From Acestrorhynchus altus (Eukaryota; Chordata; Actinopteri; Characiformes; Acestrorhynchidae): a DNA stretch of 64,000 nucleotides. Below, piece by piece: positions 24,470-37,222 of the stretch. The stretch lies in contig CM067507.1 in assembly GCA_034509495.1 (NCBI GenBank), positions 22,989,530-23,053,529 of the forward strand, in the 5' to 3' direction. The notes below the pieces were generated by a model. It searched no databases, was not told the DNA's origin, and saw only the letters and a program-made list of their open reading frames with translations. How positions within the stretch are numbered: the stretch's first letter is position 1; each line of letters begins with the position of its first letter. A program made the translations under genes and the position numbers.

Positions 24470-27400
24470 TCATTCCAGATCTTCATGATGCTGAGTGGAT
24501 TCATTAATTACCTGCAAAGGAAACACAGCAATCAATCAACATTACAACCATATTGTTTTATTTCCATTGCAGTTGAAATGCACCATAAACATTTTTACTT
24601 ACATGCCCATCTCTTGTTTCTATAGTCTTAATCACCACCTTCTTGGAAAGGTTTTCAATCATTGGTCTGGTTTCTATCATGGTTTCTGCAGAGAAGAAGC
24701 CAGAATCTTATTCTGTGGTCATCCTTTAAAGGTGAATCCCTCAAATGTGAAACACTTGCAGACATGTCTACTTAAAATTCAGGATTCCTGCAAACTCAGG
24801 ACTGACCGATTTGCCAGCATCAGCTCTGCATTTCTTAAAAAATGCCAGTCATCACTTTTATTATTTATTCAATAAATAAATAAATAATAAAATAAAACCT
24901 GCAGATGGTGCTGTAGTTTGGGTTGAATCTGAAAAGCACCTGTTGATGGTTTTCATTGGTAAAAAAAAAAGATATAGATATAGATATAGATATAGATATA
25001 GATACTGTACCTCTCAGATTAAAAGAGGAGATGTTAGGCATGGGTGTGGTAATCCTGGAGAAAAAAACAAAGACATTGAAAAGATGAGAGAAAGAGGATT
25101 TTAGTGTACTGTTTCAAAAAATATTGACAGTCAAAGTGGAACCTCTATACCAGTGTTTCTCAGCTCTGGGCCAGGAAGCATTCTTGCCCTTCACATTTTA
25201 GTGTTTTCTCTGTTCATATAACATCTGATTCAACTGATCTCTTTAACAAGCCCTTTCAGAGTTGTAGATGGTGTTGTAAGCAGAGAATCAACTAATATGT
25301 GCAGGGTGCCTCCATGGTCAGGGTTGAGAAATACTGTCCTGCGAGGCAGTTTTATCTCAGTTTTGCAGGTATGAGTGAGGTCATTGGAACAAGAATATTT
25401 TTAATGGATCTATCAATTAATATTTCAATAAAACTTTAGGTTTTTTACAGGCTCAAGCTTTTTATACAGTAAGTACATGGACTACAAAGGACGTTATTAA
25501 TATAACACACCTAAGGAGTGACAGGGACTATCAGAAAAATTTGTAAGCTTACCTGCTCTCTTCTCCTTCCAGCAGTTTCCTATAGGTGGCGATCTCAATG
25601 TCCAGAGCCATTTTGACATTGAGCAGGTCCTGGTACTCACGCAGATGGCGAGCCATCTCTTCCTTCATGTTACGGATGTCATCTTCCAGACGGCCAATGG
25701 TGTCCTGATATCCAGATGACTCCATGCCAAAGTTTTCCTCTAGTTCTCGCATCTGGCGCTCCAGAGATTCATTCTAACCAAAAAATGGGCACAATTGAAT
25801 TCTTCAGTCAGTGAAGAACTTAAATGTGTTCTATATGTTCCGACATATGAGTAATATACTTACAGTGCCCTTCAGAGCATCCACCTCACAGGTCAGAGCC
25901 TGTACCTGGCGGCGGTACTCGTTGCTGTCCTGCTTGGCCAGACGGATGTTTTCATTGCTACGGGCAGCAGCCTCTGATAAATCAGCAAACTAATGGAAGA
26001 AAAACACTGTTATTGTACAATAACACAAACAGGACTGGAAAGCCTGTATTGCTGAACCACTCTTTAAATAGCACTGAACGAATCCTTGCTGATGGGGTAG
26101 GTCCAATTAGCATTTAGGTCAAGTCAGTTCACAAGAAAAGAAGAGTGGTAATCCATTCAGCACGTCAATACTTTGTCAGTCACATTTTTGAAAATGTCCA
26201 GTCATCTATTGTGCAGGGTACTCTCGGTGATTGGCCATCTGTCCTCTCTAGCCAATGAAACCCATCAAGACCATCTGCTGTGCTTTATCCCAGAAGGAGG
26301 CCATGCACAGCACACGACCTGCTGTTTCGAGGAGGGACTGACTGTACTGCTGTATGGTTGATTGATACTGCCACTGCAATAGCTAACATCAACACAGTAA
26401 TATACCATACAGGGCCACAATACCTGAACATTTCAGAAGACAATTTTGTGCAGATCTTATAATTATTCATTGTTACAAATATCTAATTATGTTAATGAAA
26501 GCATGCAGCCTTATAATCTGAAGTGTAATCAATTGTGGGTATGTGCAAAGAAATGTAGTTTAGGAAACAGGCCCATACTATTGCAAACTACTCTTTAAAT
26601 AGACCAACCTTGGATTTGTACCATTCCTCTGCCTCCTGGATGTTCTTAGTGGCCAGATTTTCATACTGCAAGCGGACATCCCTCAGGGCAGCAGTCAGAT
26701 CAGGCTTAGCCATGTCCATATCAATCTGCACATGCTGGTCATGGATCTGGGCCTGGAGCTCAGCAATCTCCTGCAGAGAAACAGAGGAAAGCCCAGGATT
26801 ACTCATGCAATGTCTGACTAGTGAAGGTTTAATAGAGGCTGCCTTGAGCCGTTCGTGTAACATCTGTGCTTATTTGCATAGTGTTGAAGTTCATTCACTG
26901 CTTTGCTCTTCAACTTATTAGAGTAAGACACAAGCCTTTGCCCTTTGCATTGTATGTGTATTAAACAACTTCAAAGTTGTTTTATCCAGTTCCAATATGT
27001 TAGAATTTGTACATTAGGCACTGACTCTGCTGAACTGTTTTTGTAGGACCAGTCTAATAATAATTTTCCAAAGGAAACATGGCCTTCTTACCACCTTTAT
27101 CCTCTTGACATAATTCCTTTACTTCCCCTGAGAGTTTAATCTCCATGGTAATGCCACTTCCTGCCAATCTCATGATCCTCTCAGGTCTCAGCGAGAGTCG
27201 CAGTCGCATGCTTTAACCTGTCATCGTGCAGAGGACAAACGTTCTACAGGAAAGAGCTGTGTGGAATCAGTGTCAGTTACCAACCTCATCATGAAGCTTC
27301 TTGAGGAACATGATCTCCTCCTGCAGAGACTCCACCTTCCGCTCCAAGTCTAGACGAGCCAGGGAAGCATTATCGACATCCTGCAAGAATGTGCATTAGA

Positions 27401-29992
27401 ACCTCCATCAGATGCAATTAAATGCCTTAAACTTGTCCTAAACTGTTCAAATGAAAGGTTCCTAAATTGTTCCCAGCTTTAGAAAAACCTTTCTTCAGCA
27501 CTGGAACACTGCACATCTCAGTGGTTCCAAAAAACCCTTTGTAACACCTACGACTTTCTGCTGTTTTGAATAAAGGTTTATTCTACTTATGGCCAAGAAG
27601 GCGAAACAAATGAGATTAGTTCCTAGAACCCTGACCAAGTACAGAACTGAATAAGCTGAATAGCACCAGCTGGCTTCTGGTGGAAGGTCTGTTTCCCCCT
27701 CTGTCTATCTGGAATGCCACAGGTGGCCATGGCAGACACAATTGAACACACATGTCCCCTTATTGTTTGTATTCATCTAATGACTGATGTCACAAGTTTC
27801 CTGTAGCTAATAGTGGTACCACCCACCCACAACAGCTTGCTTTGTCATGTACGTACAGACTGGCTCTCCTCATCAGCGCAGAAACAATGCCGACGTGGAA
27901 TCAGCTTTTCTGCCATAAGTTGTTTGGACAAAGCTGCCCATTGAGTAGTGATTCTAACCCTGACACTGAACCACAGTGTTTCACGATCCTGACAGACTGG
28001 GTTGGTGCTGTCCACCATCCTTCACACTCAGGAAACAGTGCTGAATGCACCCAGCACCACTGAGTGGTTCTAGAACACCCCTAAGGTGGGTTAGGAAGCA
28101 GTTTTCATGGATATAACAAACTGAATGATTGCTGAGGTGTGGTGATGTGGACTTTTAGAAAAAGGGGTTCTTTAAGTGTTTCTTTTTTAGAAAAGGCTAC
28201 AATTCTATTAGAAAAACGTGACAAATCTAAGGACCAGCTAAATGGTTAAAACATTCAGTAGATGGTAAAATCTCTTGTTCACTGCTATGAGTCTCAGAAT
28301 CCTTTTATAAAGGAAACTTTTTGCTTGGAGTATGGGTGGTGTTTCATGCTGGAAACATACCTGCCTGAAGCTTTGGAGGTTATTTTCAGCATCTTCCCTT
28401 TGAATGATCTCTTCCTGAAGCCTGGAAGTGACACAAGAGCATTAGAGCAGTGCCACACCCACTCTCACCGAGGTTATACAAGCTGCATCAGATCATATAC
28501 AAAAATCATATATGATAAACAGATTTCAATATACATATATGAAAGGTGCTAACTATGGCATTAATACACAACACTTCTCAGTGTGCATTTACCACATTAA
28601 AACTAAGAATCCAATTCTAAACTGCTCATTTAATGATGTCTAAAATTAAATCTGATTAAAAATTTATCCAAGTCATGAATCTTGCTGTAAGCCCCACTCC
28701 AGCATGTGGAGACCACGAGCGTACTGAAGTACATTGAGTGCTTATTTCTTAATCATTCTTCAAATAACACATGACTTGTGAAGAGATTAAGCATACCAAC
28801 AGGTATTGAAAATGGTTAATAAAATAACAGTATATTAATTGTTAGACACTAGACTTTGGTTGGTCTATTCCAGGGTGCTGGAGGCACTACTATCCTGCAC
28901 ATTTTAGCTTTAACACGCCCATGCAACTCTGAATGGCTTGTTAATTAGCTGATTAGTTGATTTAGGTGTGTTGGGAGCAGGCAAAGCTCTTAAATATATT
29001 ATGCGGGGTAGGGGTGCCTCCAGGACCGGGTTGCAAAACACTTATCTATTCAAGCCAAACAATCACTTTGTGCTGCAGTAAGAAAGGGAATAGTTTAACG
29101 TTCATTTAAGTACATATTGTGAAAGTAAAATTTGAGAAGAATGAAAGCAATGAGGCCTTTGCCCCCCCTTTCCCATATAAAATCTTTAAAACAGAGGGGT
29201 GTCTTGGTAAATGCAGTGGTTCTGTACAGTCATGAGAACTAAAAGACCTGTGTCAGTGATTAAACGGTTCTTCGTGTACACTGAAAGCTTGCTGTGTGTG
29301 GTTCTTTATGGAACTTTAAAAAGTGTTCCATATAGCCCCAAAACGGTGCCACTATTTCAGTACCATATAGAACTGCTGCATAAACACTGAAATGAAAGGA
29401 TGAAGTGTTTTTCCATGTTCACTTTGATCTCTTTCTAAAGATCTACCTACTTGTCTTTGAGGCGCTGAATGTCCTCTCCCAGGTTGTCTCTGTCCACCTC
29501 CACTCTGGCCTTGTCCCCATTCAGCTGGTCCACCTGCCGGCGCAGTTCCCTCATCTCATTCTCGTACAGATCTCCCACCCGGGAAGTGCCTTTGCCCCTC
29601 AGCTGCTCCAGCTCCACGATCAGGGTCTTGTTCTGCTGCTCCAGGAAGCGCACCTTCTCGATGTAGCTGGCGAAGCGGTCGTTCAGGTGCTGCATCTCGG
29701 CCTTCTCGTTGGTGCGGTTGGCTTTGAACTCTGTGTTGATGGCATCGGACAGTGCGAAGTCCAGCGTGTCCGAGGCGAGTCGGGGCCAGGGCGCGCTGCG
29801 CAGCCTGCCGCTCCTGCTGGCGGAGAGGGTGATGGAGGGGGGAGCGGAGGACGCGCTGTAGGTCATCCGGGACGCGCGCACCGGGCTGGAGTAGCGCGCG
29901 CTGGAGAAGGTGGAGCGCGCCACGGCCGAGCGCTCCCCGCCGAACATCCTGGTGTAAGAGGAGGACTGGCGGGTCGAGGTTCGGGTCGTCAT
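24470..29992 (-). CDS. vim: Vimentin, type III intermediate filament protein
   Basis: Nine coding exons join without a frame break into 458 residues: 29451-29992, 28361-28421, 27285-27380, 26609-26770, 25864-25989, 25553-25773, 25011-25054, 24603-24685, 24470-24511. The internal exon sizes 61, 96, 162, 126, 221 and 44 are those known for vertebrate vimentin. The Ser/Arg-rich head (about 1-90) begins MTTRTSTRQSSSYTRMFGG. The rod opens with NDRFASYIEKVRFLEQQN and closes with DIEIATYRKLLEGEE. A Cys sits in ALTCEVDALKG, and the tail ends with an ETRDG motif and HHEDLE. The product self-assembles into cytoplasmic filaments. Exon 1 is CpG-rich and the gene has a TATA box. Introns hold a (GATATA)n array, ggttc-type repeats and two palindromic dispersed repeats. 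Desmin, a close paralogue, is less likely given the RDGHVINESTQHHEDLE tail. Confidence 0.97.
24971..25005. repeat. (GATATA)n microsatellite
   Basis: About six hexamer units in a vim intron, ending 6 nt before the coding end of the 44-nt exon on the plus-strand scale. On the transcribed strand it lies just after the splice donor. Confidence 0.9.
25150..25345. repeat. Palindromic dispersed repeat, copy 1
   Basis: Ends 'ccagtgtttctcagctctgg' and 'agggttgagaaatact' are near inverse to each other. The same family is at 28865-29045, 48290-48485 and 59320-59495. This suggests a short non-autonomous DNA transposon. Confidence 0.7.
28865..29045. repeat. Palindromic dispersed repeat, copy 2
   Basis: 'gggtgctggaggcactacta' at one end and 'gggtgcctccaggaccgggt' at the other, with the 'gcttgttaattagctgatta' core shared with the other copies. 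Lies in vim intron 1. Confidence 0.75.
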
Positions 29993-30094
29993 GCTGCAGA
30001 TAGTCCTTGTGGTGGGTATGAGGAGCAGGTTCTCCTTCTGGGTTCTTCTGAGGAGTCAAAACGCCCTGTATACAGCCCGACTGAGTGATTCCCC

Positions 30095-30135
30095 AGCAGA
30101 TCCGACCCCACAGTCTGGGGTAGATTTTATACCCC
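30095..30135 (-). promoter_or_regulatory. vim: vim core promoter with TATA box
   Basis: The minus strand carries TATAAAA at 30125-30131 (plus-strand ttttata), 133 nt upstream of the ATG. This places the transcription start near 30100 and gives a 5'UTR of about 105-110 nt. The TATA box is followed by a run of C on the plus strand. Position and orientation fit a TATA-driven promoter. Confidence 0.75.
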
Positions 30136-30177
30136 CTCACCCCCCCTCATTAACCAGAATACACAAAGGGGCGGAGC

Positions 30178-30311
30178 GAGAGAGAGAGGGAGAGAGAGAG
30201 AGAGAGAGAGAGAGACAAAGTGGTTGAGAGGAGAGATAGAGTGAGAGTGAGTGAGTGAGAGAGTGTATGTGTGTGATAGAGAGAGATAGACAAAGAGTGG
30301 TTGAGAGGAGA

Positions 30312-30382
<71 letters not shown>

Positions 30383-30691
30383 GTTGAGAGGAGAGAGGCT
30401 GATAGGAGAGAGTTAGGAGAGAGAGAGTAGTTGAGAGGAGAGAGAGTGGTTAAGAGAGAGAGAGAGAGAGAGAGAGTGTGTGTGTGTGTGTGAGAGAGAG
30501 AGAGACAGACAGACAAAGAGTAAGAGTGGCTGAGAGGAGAGATAGAGTGAGAGAGTGAGTGAGAGAGAAAGAGAGAGTGTGTGTGTGATAGAGAGAGAGA
30601 CAGAGACAAAGAGTAGTTGAGAGGAGAGAGAGAGAGACTGATAGGAGCGAGAGTGTGTGTGTGTGTGTATGGTTGAGAGGAGAGAGAGTGG

Positions 30692-30733
<42 letters not shown>

Positions 30734-30748
30734 TCTCTCTCTCTCTCT
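30178..30748. repeat. (GA)n/(GT)n higher-order array between vim and trdmt1
   Basis: About 570 bp of nearly pure purine on the plus strand with GT islands. A 'gttgagaggagaga' unit recurs about eight times, and the block at 30221-30285 is nearly repeated at 30526-30595, so the array has higher-order structure. It ends in a (GA)n run directly followed by (CT)n at 30733-30748, forming a perfect short hairpin. It begins about 50 bp upstream of the vim TATA box. Confidence 0.95.
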
Positions 30749-31119
30749 AAATACAGTATTTACATATTTTTTGTAAGTTGAGTGAAATTTCAACAAAATG
30801 AAATGAATGAGGAAAACTAAATCCTACAGTCTACAGAAGTTTTCTTCTTGGAAGTTAAATATGAGAATGGATTGATTTTCTTTTGATATTTCCGAGCACT
30901 AATTCATATTTAGAAATGTAGAAATCTAATCAGTAATGGGAAAATAAGACTTTTCTTTATTTCATTTCTTACACATAAAACATCGTGATAATATATAATA
31001 ATGAAAGATGACTGATGAGCTGATTTCTGATGGGGCCAGAAAGGGCGGAACCTTCACACTGGAGCGCTGTTTCCAGTGGGAGCAGGACCGTTAGCCTGCT
31101 TTAGCTCCGTGAGGTAAAC
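30749..31119 (+). promoter_or_regulatory. trdmt1: trdmt1 upstream region
   Basis: There is no TATA box. The last 100 bp are GC-richer ('gggcggaacc', 'ggagcgctg', 'ctccgtgagg'), fitting a TATA-less housekeeping promoter. The start codon context aaacATGG is good. The exact transcription start is not visible. Confidence 0.5.
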
Positions 31120-31311
31120 ATGGAGAAACTGCGGGTTTTGGAGCTCTACAGCGGGATTGGAGGCATGCATTATGCTCTCTCAGGTAGTCCTTGGTAGCTC
31201 AATTTCCAGTTCACTACGTTTGTGATTTAGTAGCGAATTTATCTATCTGTAAAGTTATCAACTTACGTTAAGTAGCATCTGTATTACTGTGGTTTACGTT
31301 GTGATTGACAG

Positions 31312-31369
<58 letters not shown>

Positions 31370-34300
31370 CACCACCAACTGTGTATCTACCTGTCTCACA
31401 CACTCTTATCTGTGTGTGTCTCTCGCACGGTGTATCTCTGTGTATCTGTCTGTCTGTGACTTTCTGTGTATCTGTGTGTGTCTCTCGAGGTATCTGTCTG
31501 TGAATGTCTCTCTGTGTATCTGTCTGTCTGTATGTCTCTGTGTATCTGTCTGTCACCTTGTACATGTCTCTGTGTATCTGTCTGTCTATGTATGTCTCTC
31601 TGTGTATCTATCTGTGTGTATATCTCTCATGTATCTGTCTGTCACAGCCATATATGTCTCTCTAATATATCTATCTGTCTGTTCTGTGTATGTCTAATAT
31701 CTTCTGTATCTATGTATGTCTCTCTGTATCTGCCTGTCTGTCTGTGTATGTCTCTCTGTGTATCTGTCTGTCTGTCTGTGTATGTCTCTCTGTGTATCTG
31801 TCTTGTCTGTGTATGTCTCTCTGTGTATCTGTCTTGTCTGTGTATGTCTCTCTGTGTATCTGTCTTGTCTGTGTGTGTCTCTCTGGGTATCTGTCTTGTC
31901 TGTCTGTGTCTCTCTGGGTATCTGTGTCTCTCTGGGTATCTGTCTTGTCTGTCTGTGTCTCTCTGTGTATCTGTCTTGTCTGTCTGTGTCTCTCTGTGTA
32001 TCTGTCTTGTCTGTGTGCGTGTATCTCTGTTTATCTGTCTTGTCTGTGTGCGTGTCTCTCTGTGTATCTGTCTTGTCTGTGTGCGTGTCTCTCTGTGTAT
32101 CTGTCTCTCTCTTTCACTGTGTTGTCTGGTCTCAACAAGTGTCATTGTTCTCTTAAATCTGAATGCCTGATTATCAGTACATTTAAATATTTGTTGTTGT
32201 ACTGTGGTTTGAATGCTCAAAATACACAAATCTGTGTAATCACAAGCATCCATTTTCATCACAGGTATTTTCATCTAAATAGAAACATATTTCTAGCAAT
32301 TTTGCACACTCTGGAGGTGCTACACAGAAGCCTAAGGTCACCATGTCTAAATGTCAGCTGTCAACTGGAGAGATGTTAAGGAATGAAGCAGTTGGACTGT
32401 GTTCTGTGGAGTGAGGAAACTCCATCTAATGTTTTGGTGTGAGTTGTAGTGGCTATTGTGGCTGATAGAAATTGAAATCAGAAGAGAAACACTGTTACTG
32501 TAGCAAAGAAGACAACTCTATATTAGTCTTGGTGTTTAGTTCTATTTTACTAAGATCCCATTAGTATTCAATAGTTTCAATTGATTTATTGAAGTAATGA
32601 ACTCAATACTTCATTTTTTCTTTTTTTTAGAGAGCACAGTGCCTGCTGAAGTAGTGGCTGCAGTGGATGTGAATACAACAGCCAATGAAATCTATAAACA
32701 CAACTTCCCAAATACATTACTGCTACCCAAGACCATTGAAGTGAGTATCGGATAACTATCTCGATTTTTTTTGTTGTTGTTGTTGTTTTGAAAATGATCA
32801 CAAACATCACAAATCATGATACATATGTATGTGCTTGTTCAGCTAAGTGATCAATCATAGATATAATCTGAGTTTAACTTGGTATGAATCATATTAGTTA
32901 ACAAGTCACGCTTACAATGTCCCTGCAAAAAAAAAAATCCATTCACACTCTAATTACTGTGCTCTCAGAAACTTTCAGTGGACTTTGGAAGGCTGTATAT
33001 TTTGGCACTTCTCTGCTGCTATTTCTTGTCACCACTAGGGGCAAGCAATAGTCACTCCGTCTTCCTGGTGCACACAAGATCGATGCAAGAGTTCTATTCG
33101 GATCAAAGTCTCAGTGCTTGCTTTATTAAAGAGTCTATTCTGATGGTTATATTTATGAGAATATACAGATGAACACGAAGGAGAAGGTAGAGCTAATTCA
33201 TGACCTAAGTAGAATTAAACAGTTGTGTTGCTTTTGTAAAAGGGATCTTTTTGCATACAGCCACAATGCAGAACATAATTACTGTACACATATCTGTATA
33301 CTCTAATCTTAGAATAGAATTTAAATCTAAAGTCAAAGCTTAAGTGAGCATGCCTAGTACAGTGCCTTGATAATCCTCCACTCCTGCTCAGTAATAGTGC
33401 TTGCTTGGTCATATTGGCAACTAGTTAGGCCTAATTTTCATTTATTGAATTATGCTTCTTAAGCTTTTGATAACTGTGTAATGTAATCTCTTGCAACATC
33501 ATGTATTAAATCATAAAGTGTAGACTTATTATTAAGTTAGTTAACACTATTTTAATAACTATATATTATATGATTGTTTAGTTACTGCAGTAAATTATGT
33601 AACCTATGAAAGTTACTGATAAAGTGAAATGTGTCCCTTTATACTTTACAGTTTAAATGGATAATTTAGATCAATACTGACTTCATCCTATAACTAGTGC
33701 ATAGAGTAATATTTCATGTGAAACAGTTACCCATTTAGCATTGGGTAAAGGTTGTATGCATCGTCAGCATGGGTAATGATGCACTAGCTGCTGTCCTCAT
33801 TCATTTCAGTAAAGCCTCCCTCATCACATAATTCACAATAAACTCTGGTCACAAACTCTGGTCAAGCTTTCCTTTTGTTAGTAAGAAAATGTTGGTTGTA
33901 TTTGAAAAGTAGAAATTTGTAGAAATTTTATAGTAGAAAGTTTATAGCAAGTCATGTCATGTTATTGTCATGTTGGTCATGTTTTGAAAACTGTGGGATG
34001 ATCATCATTTTACTTTACAATAAATGTAAATTACAAACTGTCTATGTCTGATTTATAAGTAAATGCTCTTGTGTTTCTGTCAGGGAATGACTTTAAATGA
34101 TTTCAATAAACTGGATTTTGATATGATATTGATGAGCCCTCCTTGTCAACCTTTCACAAGGTAATTACAAATTTCTCACTTATGTGATTAGGAATCAAGA
34201 ATAGCTTGTTGTTTGCTTGTCTGTTTAATTATTTGCATTTATGTTTATTTCCTGCAGGATTGGATTACAGGCCGATGTATCTGACCCTAGAACAAAAAGC

Positions 34301-37163
34301 TTTCTCTACATTTTAGAACTTCTACCAAGGTCAGACAGATCAGCCTGTGCTCCCTTCATTAACAGTTTCCTCCTTAGATATTAGAACAGAATATCCAATT
34401 CTTTTTTTTTTTTTTGTTCTACACACTGAAGACATTTCTGTTGGACTGAGAAATGATGGTTCAAATGATGGTTCAAAAATTTCAGCTTTCATTTATTAAC
34501 CTTAATATCTAGATGTGTTAAGTGTTATTTGTGATTTAGAATATTACTTTTGGTGGTAGGCTACACAAATGTAGTAAACAAAAGCTTTGAAATGAGTCAT
34601 AGTAAATTAAATGTCTGGCTGCATGATGAAGTTCCTTCCAAATATATTTTTCTGTAAACTGCCAGACACAATGTATCCATAGACTTTTCCTGCTGCTGAC
34701 ATTATGATTTACACCAATAAAGATTTGTGAGCCTGTTCCAGCAAAAATGCAAACCCAAATCATGACACTACCTCCACCATACTTCACTGATGAGCTTGAC
34801 TTAGGATCATAAGGAGAGTCATGCTTTCATTTAATACCTTGTAGTTGGTTGTGGGTGTTTCTAGTTTCTAGTTTTTCTACATGCTGTTGTTTTGGGTAAG
34901 CTGTATGATATCTGCTTGTTAGTGCACCAGTGTTTTTCTTGTTAAGGACATTCCAGATCCTTGTATTGGATGCTCACAGGCGAAACATAGGTCTCAGTCC
35001 TATACCATTGTTTAAACAATTACTTTAACACAACACACCTGGACAACAAGAAACACCTGTCAGATATGTTCCTGTGTTTTTGCTCACTTGGAAAAATGGA
35101 TGCCTTCAAGCAGAAGATTCCATGATTTGAGTTAAATATCTGCAAATAAGAGCTGGAATTTAAATCAGTAATCTTAAATTCATCTTTTGAATTCAAACCC
35201 AACCATATTCAGTGTAAAGCAAAAACAAAAGGATGTGCAAATTGTAATTCCAATACTTTTAGAGGGGACTATTTCTTTTAAACTGTCTATATTCTGGTCT
35301 GTCTGAACACTTGTTTGTTTTATAAATTAGTTATTAATGTTTAATGAAAATTTTAAGGACCGTGTAACACTGCTATTTTTGCAACCAGCAAGTCTTAAAG
35401 TTGTTTTATCAAAGTTTGTCCCTCTGCTGTGCCTGTAGGTTGAACAAACTGCCACGTTTTATTCTGCTGGAGAACGTTAAAGGCTTTGAAACTTCTTCTG
35501 CAAGGTAACATGGGAGATGAGGCAATTCATGTATCATAGAGGTTGCTATGGTTATATGGAAGTCTGTCAATTAGGTTCTGGCCTGAGTGGTTTGTACTTC
35601 ACCCACTATTTTTTACTTAATTAAAAAAAAAATTAAATAAAAATAAGATTAAGAGGGAAGGGACTTTCATTAAGTCTAAAGTAAACTTTAGTGGATTGCA
35701 GAGATTTACAGTGTAATAAGACCTTTTTTTCTTTTTTGCAGAGATGCTTTGATGAAGACTTTGAAGGAATGTGAATACAGTTATCAGGAGTTAATGATTT
35801 CACCCACATGTGTAAGGTCTTTTCCCTATTTGTACTTTATAGAAGCATTGTTGCTTTTATATGCTTTTATAACTACAGTTACAGCTAATTGATTTAGAAG
35901 TGAACCAAATTTATAGTGATTTCCATCTGCTCAAAACAACATTTTGCGACAGTGACAGTGACTGTTCTCTACTGCATACTCCATATATGGCATGCAGTAT
36001 ACCAGGCATGTCTTGTCATTAATGTTATAGCAAAAAATGATTTAATGTTAATCTTTTTACAGCTAGGAATACCAAATTCCAGACTGCGTTATTTCCTTAT
36101 TGCCAAGAAACTCCCAGGTTCATTATCATTTCAGACAACATCAGAGGTAAATATTATATTACTCTTATAAATTGCTTTAAGTTGTTCAACCATTTTTAGT
36201 ATCTGTTAAAAAAAGGTTGTCATCTTCACATCAGTTGTATCCAATTGGTCAAACAGAGTGGCTCTTAAAACAGTGGCTCTTATTTCAGTTTGGGTAGAAA
36301 CAAAGTTCAGTCAACATCTTTGTTTTGTGATTCACAAAGTTCTTGTTTGAATAAGTTTTCATTTAGTGATTCAAAAAGTATGTACTGGAGAATCTTGGGT
36401 ACATGCTGTTGGAGAATAAATACAGCAGATACCAGTGGCAAGTAGCCTTTATTATTCCAACCCACTAAATTCTTCCTGGGAAAACACAAATGCGTTTAAA
36501 TGTGTATATGTACTTGGTCCAGATCCAACCTAAGTTTAAACCTCCAAATAGGATTTAAGTCACTCAAAACATTTTCGGTAGCAGAAGCCCCATTCAGACG
36601 AGATCAAATGTAAGGGGGTTGAGATTTCTGACTAATACCTGGGCTAATTCTATTTTTCAAGGCTTCTCTCTGATTTTATTAAAACACAATGCAAAAGCTG
36701 CACACTATTAAACAAAAAACAAAAAAAAAAAAAAAAAAACATCTGAATCTCTTTTCTTTTTTTATTATGCTTAGTGTGGGACAACAGAGAGTCATAATCA
36801 GAGACAGAAACAGTCAAAACCCAACTGCAAATTAATTCAGTATATAAAGCAACCTCACTAAAGCAGGAGCTCATTATATTACAGCTCTGACAGGGGCTTT
36901 GTCAGTCTCACATTTTAGAAAAAATATGTTTATGACATGTAATTCCCCATTAGTAAGCTAAGAAGAGGTCTATTTTCAAAAATTAAACACTCAAGCACAA
37001 TTAGAATGTAGAATGAAAAGGTTTGTTTGTGTTCATAATTTCATTCAATATGGCAATATTTTATATTTATTACATGAATTGTAAGCCATTTTGTGTTAAT
37101 GTTTATGGTGTTTGAATAGAAGGTGTTTGAGATACTGGATTTCTGTGCTATAAGCCACACTGT

Positions 37164-37222
<59 letters not shown>

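Noticed and set aside
29405..30140. Long open frames on both strands over vim exon 1, including a 227-codon plus-strand frame
   Set aside because: They are shadows of the GC-rich vim exon 1. The vimentin frame is unambiguous by motif and splice pattern.
30127..30796. Minus-strand Ser/Leu/Thr/His-rich frames between vim and trdmt1
   Set aside because: They derive from the (GA)n array read on the CT strand.
31305..32379. Several Cys/Leu/Ser/Val-rich frames of 130-234 codons in trdmt1 intron 1
   Set aside because: They are translations of the TCTG/TGTA repeat and are open in all three frames, so they give no coding evidence.
33025..33050. CTCF-like word 'caccactaggggcaag' in trdmt1 intron 2
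   Set aside because: It resembles the CTCF core but has mismatches, and similar words occur in fish repeats. No supporting context was found.
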